This document shows, one piece after another, positions 20,187-31,261 of a DNA stretch of 64,000 nt; position 1 is the first letter of the stretch; the number at the start of each line of letters is the position of its first letter. The notes under the pieces are model-generated. The model had not been told where the DNA came from, ran no database searches, and saw only the letters and a program-made list of their open reading frames with translations. Location of the stretch: the NCBI GenBank assembly GCA_007693535.1, contig REDK01000093.1:29540-93539 (forward strand), written 5' to 3'. The DNA is from Chromatiaceae bacterium (GTDB taxonomy: Bacteria > Pseudomonadota > Gammaproteobacteria > Chromatiales > Chromatiaceae). The translations under genes were made by a program, and so were the position numbers.

Positions 20187-21866
20187 TCAATCCTTGGCGG
20201 CCTCTTCGAGCTGTTGCTTGAGCAGATCGCCGAGGGTAGAGGTACCGGCCTGGGCCTCGCGGGCATAGCCTTTGATGGCAGCCTGCTCGTCGGCAAAGTC
20301 CTTAGCCTTGATAGAGAGGGAAATGCTGCGATTCTTGCGGTCGACACCGACAAACTTGGCCTCGACCTCCTCGCCCGGCTTGAGCACGGAACGGGCATCC
20401 TCGACCCGATCGCGGGAGATCTCCGAGGCGCGCAGGTAGCCATCCACGCCATCGGCCAATTGCACGCTGGCACCCTTGGCGTCCACCTCGAGGATGGTGC
20501 CGGTGACGATACTGCCCTTCTCGTGCAGGGCCACGAAGCTGGAGAAGGGGTCCTTGTCGAGTTGCTTCACCCCCAGGGAGATGCGCTCGCGCTCGGGGTC
20601 CACCGAGAGAACCACGGTTTCCAGCAGGTCGCCCTTCTTGTAACGGCGCAGGGCCTCTTCGCCGGATTCGTCCCAAGAAATGTCCGACAAGTGCACCAGC
20701 CCGTCGATGCCGCCGTCGAGGCCGATGAAGATACCGAAATCGGTAATCGACTTGATCTGCCCGGAGACATGATCGCCCTTCTTGTGATTGGCGGAAAATT
20801 CGTCCCAGGGATTCATCTGGCACTGTTTGATGCCCAGCGAGATACGGCGGCGGTCCTCGTCGATGTCGAGCACCATGACCTCGACCTCGTCACCCACCGA
20901 GACCACCTTACTGGGATGAATATTCTTGTTGGTCCAGTCCATCTCGGAGACGTGCACCAAGCCCTCGACCCCTTCTTCGATCTCCACGAAACAGCCATAG
21001 TCGGCGATATTGGTGACCTTACCGAAGACCCGCGCATGCTCAGGATAGCGCCGTGAGATATTCACCCAGGGATCCTCGCCCATCTGCTTCAACCCGAGCG
21101 AGACCCGCTGGCGCTCGCGATCGAACTTGAGCACCTTGATCATGATCTCCTGGCCGATCTCGACCACCTCGGAGGGGTGCTTGACGCGCCGCCAGGCCAT
21201 GTCGGTGATGTGCAGCAGGCCGTCGATCCCTCCGAGATCGAGGAACGCGCCATAGTCAGTGAGGTTCTTGACCACGCCCTTGAGTTCGAGCCCCTCCTCG
21301 AGCCGCTCCAGCAGGGCCTCGCGCTCGGCGCTGTATTCCTCTTCGACGACCGCGCGGCGGGATACCACCACATTATTGCGGCGGCGATCGAGCTTGATCA
21401 CCTTGAACTCGAGGTCTTTGCCTTCAAGGTAGGCGGTGTCCCGAACCGGGCGCACATCGACCAGTGATCCCGGCAGGAAGGCACGGACATTGCCAAGTTC
21501 CACCGTGAACCCGCCCTTGACCTTACCGTTGATGATGCCCTTGACCGTCTCCCCATCATCGAAGGCGTGCTCCAGCGCATCCCAGGCAGCGAAGCGCTTG
21601 GCCTTTTCCCGCGACAGCCGGGTAACGCCGAAGCCATCCTCGACGGCGTCGAGGGCGACCTCCACCTCGTCGCCGATTGCGACCTCCAGACTACCATCGG
21701 CGGCGATGAACTGATTACGCGGGATGATGCCCTCGGACTTCAAGCCGGCATTGACGATGACGGCATCAGGCGTGATCGCCACCACCTCTCCGGTGATGAT
21801 GGTCCCCGGTTGCAGCTGGGTATTGGTCAGGCTCTCTTCGAAGAGTTCGGCAAAGCTTTCGGTCAT
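20187..21866 (-). CDS. rpsA: 30S ribosomal protein S1
   Basis: [53 protein letters not shown] with repeated S1 motifs. Confidence 0.97.
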   Translation of the reverse strand: MTESFAELFEESLTNTQLQPGTIITGEVVAITPDAVIVNAGLKSEGIIPRNQFIAADGSLEVAIGDEVEVALDAVEDGFGVTRLSREKAKRFAAWDALEHAFDDGETVKGIINGKVKGGFTVELGNVRAFLPGSLVDVRPVRDTAYLEGKDLEFKVIKLDRRRNNVVVSRRAVVEEEYSAEREALLERLEEGLELKGVVKNLTDYGAFLDLGGIDGLLHITDMAWRRVKHPSEVVEIGQEIMIKVLKFDRERQRVSLGLKQMGEDPWVNISRRYPEHARVFGKVTNIADYGCFVEIEEGVEGLVHVSEMDWTNKNIHPSKVVSVGDEVEVMVLDIDEDRRRISLGIKQCQMNPWDEFSANHKKGDHVSGQIKSITDFGIFIGLDGGIDGLVHLSDISWDESGEEALRRYKKGDLLETVVLSVDPERERISLGVKQLDKDPFSSFVALHEKGSIVTGTILEVDAKGASVQLADGVDGYLRASEISRDRVEDARSVLKPGEEVEAKFVGVDRKNRSISLSIKAKDFADEQAAIKGYAREAQAGTSTLGDLLKQQLEEAAKD

Positions 21867-22230
21867 GGGTTGGGATGTTCCTGGCGTCCGCGCCAAACCT
21901 CGCCGGGATCGGGAATCGGGTGCCATCGCACCCGCGTACGGGCAGACCGGAATACCCGGCCGCTGCCCCCTTTCCGCACCGAGGGGTTACGTTGATGAAA
22001 CAGGCTGGCGCGCCGGCGCCAGCCAGACTGAGTGAATCCTGTCCGGTCGATCTCGCCGGCGCCCACCGCGGTGGCTGCCGCCAGTACTCGCATGGGCTGC
22101 CTGGCAACCTCGGACCTGGGCGTTAAGGCACCGGCGAGGGGCCCCGCGCATCACATGTCCGGGCGCTGGTGATCTGGGCGAGGGAACACCGGACGCACGT
22201 CGCAAGGCCCGCTGGTCGGTCTAGTGCGAG

Positions 22231-23031
22231 TCATTCCGCCAACCGCTCAGCGACCGTGCGATCGGAGATGGTCGGATCAGGACCGGGCAGGACGCGCTGC
22301 ACCACCTCCAGCGCCTGGGCGAAGACGGCCTCGATGGACCGCTGCGTCGAATCGATCACGACCGCGTCGGGTGGGATCGTCAACGGGCTGTGAGCGCGTT
22401 CGCGATCCCGCGTGTCGCGTTCCCGAAGGGCCTGGACAAGGTCGGGCAGGTTAGCATCCATCCCCTTGTCCTTCAACTGTTTATAGCGCCGCCGGGCACG
22501 TTCCTCGGGGCTTGCATCAAGATAGATTTTGACCGCCGCAGCAGGGAAGACCTGCGTGCCCATGTCGCGCCCGTCGGCGACCAACCCCGGTGGTTGCGCG
22601 GCCGCCCGTTGCCACGCCAGCAGGGCCTGCCGCACTGGCGCATGCACCGCCACGCGCGAGGCTTCCACCCCTGCGGCAGCACTGCGGATCAGGACCGTGA
22701 CGTCCTCGCCATTCAGAAGCACGCGCTCGCCATCGAAACCGATGCACAGGGCGGCCGCCAGCCGGCCCAAGGCCGGCCCGTCGTCGAAACTGATCCCGGC
22801 CCGCCGCGCGGCCAGGGCGAGCGTGCGATAGAGGGCGCCGCTGTCGAGCAGATGCCAGCCGAGATGGGCTGCCAACCGCGCCGCGATGGTGCCCTTGCCG
22901 GTCCCCGACGGCCCGTCGATACAGATCACCAGCACTGACTGCGCCTGAACGGCTATCGGCGTGGCGATCTCATCGGCTATGGGCTCCGACCCGGCTTCCA
23001 CGTCGGCGTTGGTCACGGGCGTCATGCGCAT
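22231..23031 (-). CDS. cmk: Cytidylate kinase
   Basis: VLVICIDGPSGTGKGTIAARLAAHLGWHLLDSGALYRTLALAA; DGRDMGTQVFPAAAVKIYLDASPEERARRRY. Confidence 0.96.
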   Translation of the reverse strand: MRMTPVTNADVEAGSEPIADEIATPIAVQAQSVLVICIDGPSGTGKGTIAARLAAHLGWHLLDSGALYRTLALAARRAGISFDDGPALGRLAAALCIGFDGERVLLNGEDVTVLIRSAAAGVEASRVAVHAPVRQALLAWQRAAAQPPGLVADGRDMGTQVFPAAAVKIYLDASPEERARRRYKQLKDKGMDANLPDLVQALRERDTRDRERAHSPLTIPPDAVVIDSTQRSIEAVFAQALEVVQRVLPGPDPTISDRTVAERLAE

Positions 23032-24362
23032 GCCTCGGTGATGCCGAGCCCGGCCGCGACTGCCAGGTCGGCAAAGCCCGGAAAGGATGTGCCCACGTTG
23101 CTGCAGTCCTCGATCTGGATCGGCGCTGCGGCTCGCAGCGCCGCCATGGCGAAGGCCATGGCGATCCGGTGATCCCCGTGACTGTGGATCTGCCCGCCTC
23201 CGAGCAACGCCGCGGCGCCGCGGCCGCCGATGCGCAGACCGTCGGCACGGGGCTCGGCAACGACACCGATCGCATCCAGGCCCGCGGCCATGACCGCGAT
23301 GCGATCGCTCTCCTTGACCCGCAGTTCGGTTGCCCCGGTGAGCAGGGTCTCGCCATCGGCACAGGCAGCAGCGATGAACAGGGCCGGGAACTCGTCGATG
23401 GCCAGGGGCACTTGCGCCTCCGGGATGCGAATCCCCCGCAGCGGGGCCGATCGCACATGCAGATCGGCCACCGGCTCAGCGCCGAACTGGCGCGGATTCT
23501 CGATGCTGATGTCCGCACCCATGGCCTGCAGCAGGGTCAGGATGCCGGCACGGGTCGGATTGATCCCCACCTGCTCCAGGATCAGGTCCGACCCTGGCGC
23601 GATGCTAGCGCCGACCAGAAAGAACGCGGCCGAGGAGATGTCGGCCGGAATCGCGATTGGCGCTGCCCGCAGGCGCTGCCCGCCCACCAGTCGAATCCGG
23701 TTGCCGCTCGTCTGCACCGGCCAGCCGAAGGCGCGCAGCATGCGCTCGGTATGGTCGCGGGTGGGCGCAGGCTCGGTGATATCCGTGATCCCGTCGGCAT
23801 ACAGACCGGCCAGCAGCAGGCTCGACTTGACCTGGGCACTAGCCACCGGCAGAGCATACTCGATGGCATCCAGTCGGGGCACTGGCATGATGTGCAGCGG
23901 TGCTGTCCCCGCCGCAGTGGTGCGAATATCTGCCCCCATCGTGGCCAGCGGCTCGGTGACGCGGCGCATCGGACGGCGAGATAGCGAGGCATCGCCGGTG
24001 AGGGTGCTCGGGAAGGTCTGTCCGGCCAGCAAGCCTGCCAGCAGTCGCATCGAGGTGCCGGAGTTGCCCAGATCCATGGGTCCGGGTGCGGCCCGCAAAC
24101 CATTGAGACCGACCCCATGGATCAGCAGCCGCCCGCTATGTGGCCCCTCCGCCTGCACCCCCATGGCGCGAAACGCCACCAACGTCGCCAGGCTGTCGGC
24201 CCCTTCCAGAAAGCCACTAACCTCGGTGCTGCCGTCGGCGAGGGCGGCGAGCATCACCGCGCGATGCGAGATGGACTTGTCGCCGGGTACCCGAAGACGC
24301 CCGCGCAAGGCCCCACCGGGGGCGACCTCGAAGCGTATGCCCGCGGCATCGCGAGTCATCAT
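23022..24362 (-). CDS. aroA: 3-phosphoshikimate 1-carboxyvinyltransferase (EPSP synthase)
   Basis: LRVPGDKSISHRAVMLAALADGSTEVSGFLEGAD; DLGNSGTSMRLLAGLLAGQ; KESDRIAVMAAGLDAIG. Confidence 0.96.
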   Translation of the reverse strand: MMTRDAAGIRFEVAPGGALRGRLRVPGDKSISHRAVMLAALADGSTEVSGFLEGADSLATLVAFRAMGVQAEGPHSGRLLIHGVGLNGLRAAPGPMDLGNSGTSMRLLAGLLAGQTFPSTLTGDASLSRRPMRRVTEPLATMGADIRTTAAGTAPLHIMPVPRLDAIEYALPVASAQVKSSLLLAGLYADGITDITEPAPTRDHTERMLRAFGWPVQTSGNRIRLVGGQRLRAAPIAIPADISSAAFFLVGASIAPGSDLILEQVGINPTRAGILTLLQAMGADISIENPRQFGAEPVADLHVRSAPLRGIRIPEAQVPLAIDEFPALFIAAACADGETLLTGATELRVKESDRIAVMAAGLDAIGVVAEPRADGLRIGGRGAAALLGGGQIHSHGDHRIAMAFAMAALRAAAPIQIEDCSNVGTSFPGFADLAVAAGLGITEACA

Positions 24363-24772
24363 CGACGACCCCACACGGGCCTGGTGATCGACCCGCTGAA
24401 TAACCGGCCGTGTCGGCCACCACGGTTGCCGCCGGCACCCACGGCTCGGGGCGGTCCCTCCGGCAGCTTGGGGCAAGGCGCCGCTAGGCATACCGATGCG
24501 GCAAGCGGGCCAGGCAGAAGCAGGGATGGATTGACCATGCAGGACTAGGAGCGAGCAGCGCGGTATGGTAGACCCGGTGATCAGGGTGGGCGGTCGCCAG
24601 GCTTTCAGATTGGATTCGCCAGGTCCGCCGTATGAGGGTCATCGACGGCACTGGAACATGTCACCGGTCGACCATCACTGAGCACCAGGGAGGCAGGTGC
24701 CAGTGACAACCAGGACGCGAGTCAGCAAACCGGCCACAATAGCGCAAGCACCTTTATCTGTAAACGCCTGGA

Positions 24773-24955
24773 TTATGGAGCGGATTGCGCGCCGTCACCC
24801 TCGTCCTGACCCGCGGATTCCCCGGACACGGCCGCCATGCCGGCATCCCGGCGGGACGCGGCCCGCTCCGCCCGCAGTCGGCGCATCTTGAGAACCTGGG
24901 ACAGGGCGAAGGCGAACAAGACCAGATCGCCAAGGATGACGGCCAGTAGTTTCAT
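24773..24955 (-). CDS. Small hypothetical membrane protein
   Basis: Internal start MKLLAVILGDLVLFAFALSQVLKMRRLRAERAASRRD; one TM plus charged tail. Confidence 0.5.
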   Translation of the reverse strand: MKLLAVILGDLVLFAFALSQVLKMRRLRAERAASRRDAGMAAVSGESAGQDEGDGAQSAP

Positions 24956-24977
24956 CAGGACAGCGGCAGGCGTTGGA

Positions 24978-25601
24978 TCAGCTGATGGCCGGGGTCTGGT
25001 GCAGATATTGCTGATCGTTGAGTTGGCGGACGACAAACTCGGCCACGTCCGCACGCGCGACCCGGGTGGCCTTGATGGCCCGATCGGTACCGCTCTGATA
25101 CTGGCCGGTGGGAGCACCGTCGGTGAGGCCGCCGGGACGGACGATGGTCCAGTCGAGGCCACTGGCGCGGATCAGCGTTTCTTGCTCTTCCTTGGCCGCC
25201 ATGATCTGCTTCAGGGTCAGTCGCATCAGCACACGAAAGAAGGCCGGCACCTGTCCAATGCTGTCCCCTACGCCCATCGAGGTGACGGCGATCAGCCGCC
25301 GTACCCCCTGTGCCTGCATCGCGGCAAGGATCTGCGCGGTGCCGGCAGCCTCCACCGGCGTCGCCGCGCCACGGGTTCCGAGCACGCAGATGACGGCCTC
25401 GCTACCCTGAACACAGTCGGCGACGGGTTGTGGCTCACGAACATCGCCCGGAATCAGAATCAGCGCCTCATTGCCGGCGGCCAGTCCGGCCAATCGCGCC
25501 GGGTCACGGACCAGGGCGCGGATGGTGTGACCCTGCGCCAGGGCCTGCTCGACCACGTGCCGGCCGGTACCACCGGTCGCACCGAATACAGCGACGATCA
25601 T
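24978..25601 (-). CDS. NAD(P)H-binding protein (NmrA/SDR-like)
   Basis: MIVAVFGATGGTGRHVVEQALAQGHTIRALVRDPARL Rossmann motif. Confidence 0.9.
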   Translation of the reverse strand: MIVAVFGATGGTGRHVVEQALAQGHTIRALVRDPARLAGLAAGNEALILIPGDVREPQPVADCVQGSEAVICVLGTRGAATPVEAAGTAQILAAMQAQGVRRLIAVTSMGVGDSIGQVPAFFRVLMRLTLKQIMAAKEEQETLIRASGLDWTIVRPGGLTDGAPTGQYQSGTDRAIKATRVARADVAEFVVRQLNDQQYLHQTPAIS

Positions 25602-26356
25602 GCCGCATCCTCCACGCGCTGAAACAGCATCATGTAGTTGACCGCCAGCGACCTGGTGTAGGCGAAGGCGCGGTTAAATGGATTGATCCGCACCCCGGTC
25701 TGCTGCAGCAGTTGAAACCCCTCGCCGACCCCGGCCATGAGTTCTGCCGGGCGCACCAGCTTGCGGTAATGATGGGTGCCGCGGGGCAACCAGCGCAATA
25801 GGTATTCGGCGCCGATGATGGCAACTAGCCAAGCCAGCGGGGTGCGATTGATGGTGGAGATCAGCATCAACCCCCCTGGCCGCACCAATCGCCCACAGGC
25901 GGCCAGGAATTCTGGCAGGTGTTCCACGTGCTCAACCACCTCCATGTTCAACACCGCATCGAAGGTCACGCCGGTGGCGGCCAAGTCATCGGCGGTGATC
26001 AGGCGATAGTCGATAGCGAGCCCGCTCCAGTCGGCATGCAGTTGCGAAACGCGAATGTTCTTCTCGGCCACCTCGGTGCCGGTGACCTCCGCGCCGAGGC
26101 GGGCGACCGACTCGCTGAGGATACCACCGCCGCAGCCGATATCGAGGATGCGCAGCCCAGCCAAGGGTTGCGCACTGGCCGGATCGCGGCCGAAAGCGCG
26201 GCTCAGATGCTCGCGGATGTAGGCGACGCGAAAGGCGTTGAGCCGGTGCAAGGGCCAAAATGGTCCTTGATCATCCCACCAGCGGTGGGCCAGATTCTCA
26301 AAGTAGGCGACCTCCTTCGGGTCGATGTCCGGGGCACTTAGGTGGACGCTGCTCAT
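25598..26356 (-). CDS. ubiG: Ubiquinone biosynthesis O-methyltransferase
   Basis: MSSVHLSAPDIDPKEVAYFENLAHRWWDDQGPFWPLHRLNAFRVAYIREH; GLRILDIGCGGGILSESVARLGAEVTGTEVAEKNI. Confidence 0.95.
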   Translation of the reverse strand: MSSVHLSAPDIDPKEVAYFENLAHRWWDDQGPFWPLHRLNAFRVAYIREHLSRAFGRDPASAQPLAGLRILDIGCGGGILSESVARLGAEVTGTEVAEKNIRVSQLHADWSGLAIDYRLITADDLAATGVTFDAVLNMEVVEHVEHLPEFLAACGRLVRPGGLMLISTINRTPLAWLVAIIGAEYLLRWLPRGTHHYRKLVRPAELMAGVGEGFQLLQQTGVRINPFNRAFAYTRSLAVNYMMLFQRVEDAA

Positions 26357-26582
26357 GCTGGCTCCGTTGGGCTTAATTGCCTTGGGCTGAAGTGGGAAAT
26401 CGTGCCCCGGCCCAGCCATTGCAAGGTGCTGTTGTCGAACTAGGACCACCGGGGTTAGCCTGTGTGCCTTGGCGTTGGTGTGTCATGACCGTGGCGCCGC
26501 GGTCCAGCGTCGGCGACCGGCCCCGCTGGGGCTGGTCGTAACCGGTCGCGACCCGGCAGCGCCAGACCCGCGCGCTTCGTAG

Positions 26583-26738
26583 GTGATTTCTGTCGGCTTT
26601 CATACCATCTGAGCTGGTCTTGACGCCCGCCTTCGGCGTCGCACTGGCGGTCACCGCGCGTGCGATCCTCCCGCCAGCCCGCCGTGAAGGCGACCGTCAA
26701 TCCTGCGTCATCTGGCATCAGAGTTTCCGGCCATCGCC
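26583..26738. repeat. Intergenic dispersed repeat, copy B
   Basis: See copy A; copy A carries an extra 14 nt (CTGGGTCACCTGGC) relative to B. Confidence 0.8.
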
Positions 26739-26832
26739 TGAGGCGCGATACCGATTACGCTGCCATCCTAGCCGACCTTCCGCCTCTCCTGAGCGCCACA
26801 CGCCCACCCGCATCGACCGGCCGAGATGCCCT

Positions 26833-27175
26833 ATGCAACTGTCCCTGTCGTTCCCATTCCTATTGGCGCTGGCACTGGTCGGCTGTTCCGCAGCGGCCAG
26901 CCCGCCCGGGGCGGCGGATACCGGCCGGCGATTGATCGAGGTCGCCCGGGCCGACGGTTCTCGCCAGTGAGACGGACTCGGGCGAGCCGCTGGGGGCCGC
27001 GGTCGCGGCACTGGCTGCCGCCGGCATTCAGATCTACGCCAGCCACACCGGAAACGATGGCATGCTGCGTCCGCAGGTCTGCGGAGCCCCCACCGGCAGC
27101 GTCCATGTACTCAGCATCCGGCAGGCAGACCTGGCCGCGGCCGCGACGCTCGGCTTTCGTCCGCTGCCACCATGA
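26833..27175 (+). pseudogene. Frameshifted small secreted/lipoprotein-like gene
   Basis: MQLSLSFPFLLALALVGCSAAASPPGAADTGRRLIEVARADGS stops shortly after; another frame continues VLASETDSGEPLGAAVAALAAAGIQIYASHTGNDGMLRPQVCGAPTGSVHVLSIRQADLAAAATLGFRPLPP*. Confidence 0.55.
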
Positions 27176-27229
27176 TCCCGGTCGGCGGCACCGGCAGGCC
27201 GGTGACGGGGCTTGGGCGGACGCCGCCGA

Positions 27230-27754
27230 TCATCGCTTCAGTGCCCGCACCTGGTCCAAGATCTCTGGATCATCCCACTCGCGCTCACCGACCGCCTTGT
27301 AGACCAAGCGTCCATCCGGACCAACGATGAAGGTGGTCGGTAGCCCGCGCAGCGGCCAACGCTGGGTGACCTTCGAGTCGGTGTCCATTGGTAACGGGAA
27401 GTCCAGTGGCAGTTGTTCCAGAAAGCGCTGGACGTCTTCGAGTTCCTCGCCGACGTTCACCGCCATCACCATGATGCCCTCGTCGCCCACCTGCTCCCAG
27501 GCTCGCTGCAGCGACGGCATCTCGGCCCGACAGGGCGGACACCAGGTGGCCCAGAAGTTCAGGATCACTGGCTTTCCTCGCAGGGCCTCCAGCCGGTGGC
27601 GGGTTCCGTCCGGTCCGGCCAGATCGAAGTCGGGCGCCCACGGCGTTTCCGTCATTGGGGTCAGCTCCTCGGCAAACGTGCCCAGGCTGCAACCGAGGCC
27701 GAACAGGCAAATGGCAGCGAGCGCAACGCGCCGCAACGGGTTCATCAGTGACAT
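27230..27754 (-). CDS. TlpA-family thiol:disulfide oxidoreductase
   Basis: GKPVILNFWATWCPPCRAEMPSLQRAWEQ (CPPC active site), N-terminal signal. Confidence 0.94.
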   Translation of the reverse strand: MSLMNPLRRVALAAICLFGLGCSLGTFAEELTPMTETPWAPDFDLAGPDGTRHRLEALRGKPVILNFWATWCPPCRAEMPSLQRAWEQVGDEGIMVMAVNVGEELEDVQRFLEQLPLDFPLPMDTDSKVTQRWPLRGLPTTFIVGPDGRLVYKAVGEREWDDPEILDQVRALKR

Positions 27755-28010
27755 CGTCTCGGGGTCCTATGGGTTGGGTAAAGGCTGAGCGGGAACCCTG
27801 GCCGGGGTGCCGTCAAGGACTGCCGATATGCCGCTGGCACCGCACTCGCGCGGACAGCCCACTCGCCGCCAGCGGGAAACCACGCGGGCATTCGGCTGGG
27901 ACCGGCCGGGTCTGGGTTCGGTTCGCCGCCAGCTCGACCCGCGGCGGCTGGTGGCGCCCATGTCAGGCGGCACCGGTAAGCGCACGCAAACCATTCGCCA
28001 GAGGAACCCG

Positions 28011-29381
28011 ATGACTACCGTCACTGAACTCCAACGCGCACTGTCACGCCTCCTCTGGTCTCGGGATCCCAGTCGGCTACAGCCTTGGCAGGCGCGCCTG
28101 CTGGCGCTGGGCCGGGTGCTGCAGGCGGTTATGCGCGACCTCGTCCGGGGCGACCTGAACGTCCAGGCAAGCAGCCTGGCCTTTACCACGCTGCTGTCGC
28201 TGGTACCCTTGCTGGCGGTGAGCTTTTCGGTACTCAAGGGCTTCGGCGTACACAATCAGATCGAGCCCCTGTTGTTGGAGGCCATGGCTCCGCTCGGCAA
28301 GTCCGGCAAGGAGATCACCGCGGCGCTGATTACCTTTGTCGATAATACAAATGTGCGCGTCCTTGGCTCCCTCGGCCTGGGGATGCTGCTGTACTCGGTC
28401 ATCGCCCTGATCTCCAAGATCGAAGCCACCTTCAATCACATCTGGCATGTCCACAAGCCCCGCCCCTATTCCCAGCGCTTCAGCCATTATTTGAGCGTGT
28501 TGACGGTGGGGCCGCTGCTATTTTTCTCGGCCGTTGGGGCGACCGCCTCGTTGGCCGATATCGAGTTCGTACAGCAAATCATCCGCATCGAACCGCTCGG
28601 GTTCATGCTGAATACGGCGCGGCGCCTGATCCCCTATCTGCTGATCACCCTCGCCTTCGCATTCGCCTATATGTACGTACCCAACACCAGGGTACGCCTG
28701 CTACCGGCGCTGACCGGGGCCATGACCGCCGGCCTACTGTGGCAGAGCAGCGGCTTCGTGTTTGCCAATTTCATCGCCACGTCCACCCAGCATGCGGCGA
28801 TCTACTCCAGCCTCGCCATCCCGATCCTGTTCATGATCTGGGTGAACATCGGCTGGATGATCCTGATCCTGGGGGCCCACATCGCGTTCTACACGCAAGA
28901 GCCCGCGTATCAGGCGACTGGCGCCCGCGAGATACGCCTCAGCAACCGCCTGCGCGAGCGCCTGCTACTAGGCTTGGCCGCCGAGATCGCCACCCGCCAC
29001 TATAGCGATTCCCCACCCGCCACGGCAGCGGCCCTAGCCGCGACCATCGGCGCCCCACCAGGGCTGGTGCAAAACCTGTTGAAACAATTGGAGGATGCCG
29101 ACTGGGTCGTCCGCAGCGCTGGCGAACCATCCCGCTTCGTGCCTGCCCGCAGCCCAGACGAACTGTCGGTCGCTGCCCTGCTGGACGCGATCAGGGCCGA
29201 CACCGAGGCCGACTGGCAGTCGCCGCCACCCCCCTATCACCCGGTCATGCGTGACTTGGAGGCCCACTTGGAGCAGGCCCGCAACAGCGCCTTAGGAGCA
29301 TTGACCCTGGCCGATCTGGCCCGGCAAATCACTGCCGCCGACAACCCCACGGCCGAGATGGCCACCACTCCCGTAGACTAG
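28011..29381 (+). CDS. YihY/BrkB family inner membrane protein
   Basis: Internal start MTTVTELQRALSRLLW; VQASSLAFTTLLSLVPLLAVSFSVLKGF; ALTGAMTAGLLWQSSGFVFANFIA; multi-TM. Confidence 0.92.
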   Translation: MTTVTELQRALSRLLWSRDPSRLQPWQARLLALGRVLQAVMRDLVRGDLNVQASSLAFTTLLSLVPLLAVSFSVLKGFGVHNQIEPLLLEAMAPLGKSGKEITAALITFVDNTNVRVLGSLGLGMLLYSVIALISKIEATFNHIWHVHKPRPYSQRFSHYLSVLTVGPLLFFSAVGATASLADIEFVQQIIRIEPLGFMLNTARRLIPYLLITLAFAFAYMYVPNTRVRLLPALTGAMTAGLLWQSSGFVFANFIATSTQHAAIYSSLAIPILFMIWVNIGWMILILGAHIAFYTQEPAYQATGAREIRLSNRLRERLLLGLAAEIATRHYSDSPPATAAALAATIGAPPGLVQNLLKQLEDADWVVRSAGEPSRFVPARSPDELSVAALLDAIRADTEADWQSPPPPYHPVMRDLEAHLEQARNSALGALTLADLARQITAADNPTAEMATTPVD

Positions 29382-29403
29382 TTCCGCGGAGGTGCCACCC
29401 GCC

Positions 29404-30033
29404 TCACGCCCCCGCGGGCGGCGCCCCAGCCAAAAGCAGGCGCACTGGCTCAAACGAGCGACGATGCTCGGGGCAGGGTCCCAGTTGCCGCAGCGCCGCC
29501 AAGTGCGCACGGGTCGGATAGCCCTTGTGCCCGGCGAAACCGTAACCGGGAAATACCTCCTCCAAGCGCTGCATGTGCCGATCGCGGGCCACCTTGGCCA
29601 GAATGGAGGCGGCGCTGATGGCGGCGATGCGCCGATCACCACCAACCACGGCCCGGGCCGGACCGGGTAACCGCGTCGGCAGCCGGTTCCCATCGACCAG
29701 CACGAGGTCTGGCTGCGGGCATAACTGCAGCACAGCTCGGCGCATCGCGAGCAGAGTGGCCTGCAAGATATTCATCGCATCGATCTCGGCGACACTGGCC
29801 CAGGCGATGGCCCAGGCCAGGGCCTGCTGCTCGATCGCCATCACCAGTGCCTCGCGCCGCCTCGCGGATAGGGTCTTGGAATCGGCCAGGCCGGCCGGAA
29901 CCACCAGTGGGTCCAGGATCACCGCGGCGGCGCAGACCGGCCCCGCCAGCGGTCCGCGCCCAGCCTCATCGACACCGGCGACCCACTGAGCCACCGGATC
30001 ATCAGGCGCGCTGTTCATTGCCAGCGAGTCCAC
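29404..30033 (-). CDS. rnhB: Ribonuclease HII
   Basis: [53 protein letters not shown]. Confidence 0.96.
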   Translation of the reverse strand: MDSLAMNSAPDDPVAQWVAGVDEAGRGPLAGPVCAAAVILDPLVVPAGLADSKTLSARRREALVMAIEQQALAWAIAWASVAEIDAMNILQATLLAMRRAVLQLCPQPDLVLVDGNRLPTRLPGPARAVVGGDRRIAAISAASILAKVARDRHMQRLEEVFPGYGFAGHKGYPTRAHLAALRQLGPCPEHRRSFEPVRLLLAGAPPAGA

Positions 30034-30055
30034 CTTGGATCAATGCTGGGTCGGC

Positions 30056-31255
30056 TCACCGGGGCGCGGCGAGGTCAGCGATGGCACTTGCCGCCCCCGG
30101 TCGGGCGCGCGCGGCGATCAGTTCCAGTATCGCCGCGGCACCGGTGCGAGCGGCATCCCGCCGCAACAGTCGATGGACACGGGCATATTCCGCGCGCACC
30201 TCAGCCCGGCGCGGGGCGTCGTCGAGCAGCGCCAGCAGGGCCGGGGCCATCCAGCGGGGATCACAACGTCCCTGAATGAACTCCGGGGCCAGTTCTCGCC
30301 CCACTAGCAGATTGGCCATGGCCGCATAGGGGACCTTGACCAGCCGTAGGTCTTTCACCAGCCACCAGGTCAAGGGATGCATGCGGTAGGCCACCAGCAT
30401 CGGGCGGCCGAGCAACAGGGTCTCCAGCGTGGCCGTGCCCGAGGCGGTCAGGACCAGATCCGCGGCAGTGATGACGGTGCGACTCTGCCCGCTGACCAGT
30501 TGCAGCGGCAGTGCCGGCGCCAGTTGTGCCCGCAAGGCATCGAACCGCCGGGACAGGGCCGGGCTGACCATCGGGGCAATGAAGCGCAGGGCCTTGCGCT
30601 GGCGATGGCAAGCCAGAGCCGTCAGCAGCAGCGGAGCGGCCAGACGTTCCACCTCGCTGCGGCGACTGCCTGGTAACAAGGCCACCAACGGGCCTGCCGG
30701 GGACTGTCCCAGCTGCGCCCGCGCGGCAGCCTGATCCGTCTCCAGCGGGATGGCATCAGCGAGCGGATGGCCGATATAGCGGACCGGCACCCGCTGCGAC
30801 TGCAAGAACTCCGCCTCGAACGGGAAGATGCTCAGCATCAGATCCACCGCCCGCCGGATGCCGCGCACCCGCCCCGCCCGCCAGGCCCAGACCGTGGGAC
30901 TCACCAGATGGACAGTCACGATACCGGCCGCCCGCAACCGCCGCTCCAGGCCCAGATTGAAATCCGGCGCATCGACGCCGATGAACAAGTCCGGGGGTGC
31001 GGCCAGAAAATGATGCAGCAGCTCGGCGCGCGCCCGGAGCAAGTCGGGCAAGACCCGCAGCACCTCCACCAGCCCCATCACCGACAGCCGCTCCAGCGGC
31101 ATCAGGGTCTTACAGCCCTCGGCCTGCATCAGCGGACCGGCCACCCCTACGAAGCGGGCGTCCGGCATCTGTTCACGCAACGCGCGTAACAGGAGTGCCC
31201 CCAACTGATCACCGGAGGGCTCATTGGCAACGATGCCGATGGTCAGTCCCATCAC
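30056..31255 (-). CDS. lpxB: Lipid-A-disaccharide synthase
   Basis: GIVANEPSGDQLGALLLRALRE; DAPDFNLGLERRLRAAGI; VALLPGSRRSEVERL. Confidence 0.96.
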   Translation of the reverse strand: MMGLTIGIVANEPSGDQLGALLLRALREQMPDARFVGVAGPLMQAEGCKTLMPLERLSVMGLVEVLRVLPDLLRARAELLHHFLAAPPDLFIGVDAPDFNLGLERRLRAAGIVTVHLVSPTVWAWRAGRVRGIRRAVDLMLSIFPFEAEFLQSQRVPVRYIGHPLADAIPLETDQAAARAQLGQSPAGPLVALLPGSRRSEVERLAAPLLLTALACHRQRKALRFIAPMVSPALSRRFDALRAQLAPALPLQLVSGQSRTVITAADLVLTASGTATLETLLLGRPMLVAYRMHPLTWWLVKDLRLVKVPYAAMANLLVGRELAPEFIQGRCDPRWMAPALLALLDDAPRRAEVRAEYARVHRLLRRDAARTGAAAILELIAARARPGAASAIADLAAPR

Positions 31256-31261
31256 CAGACT

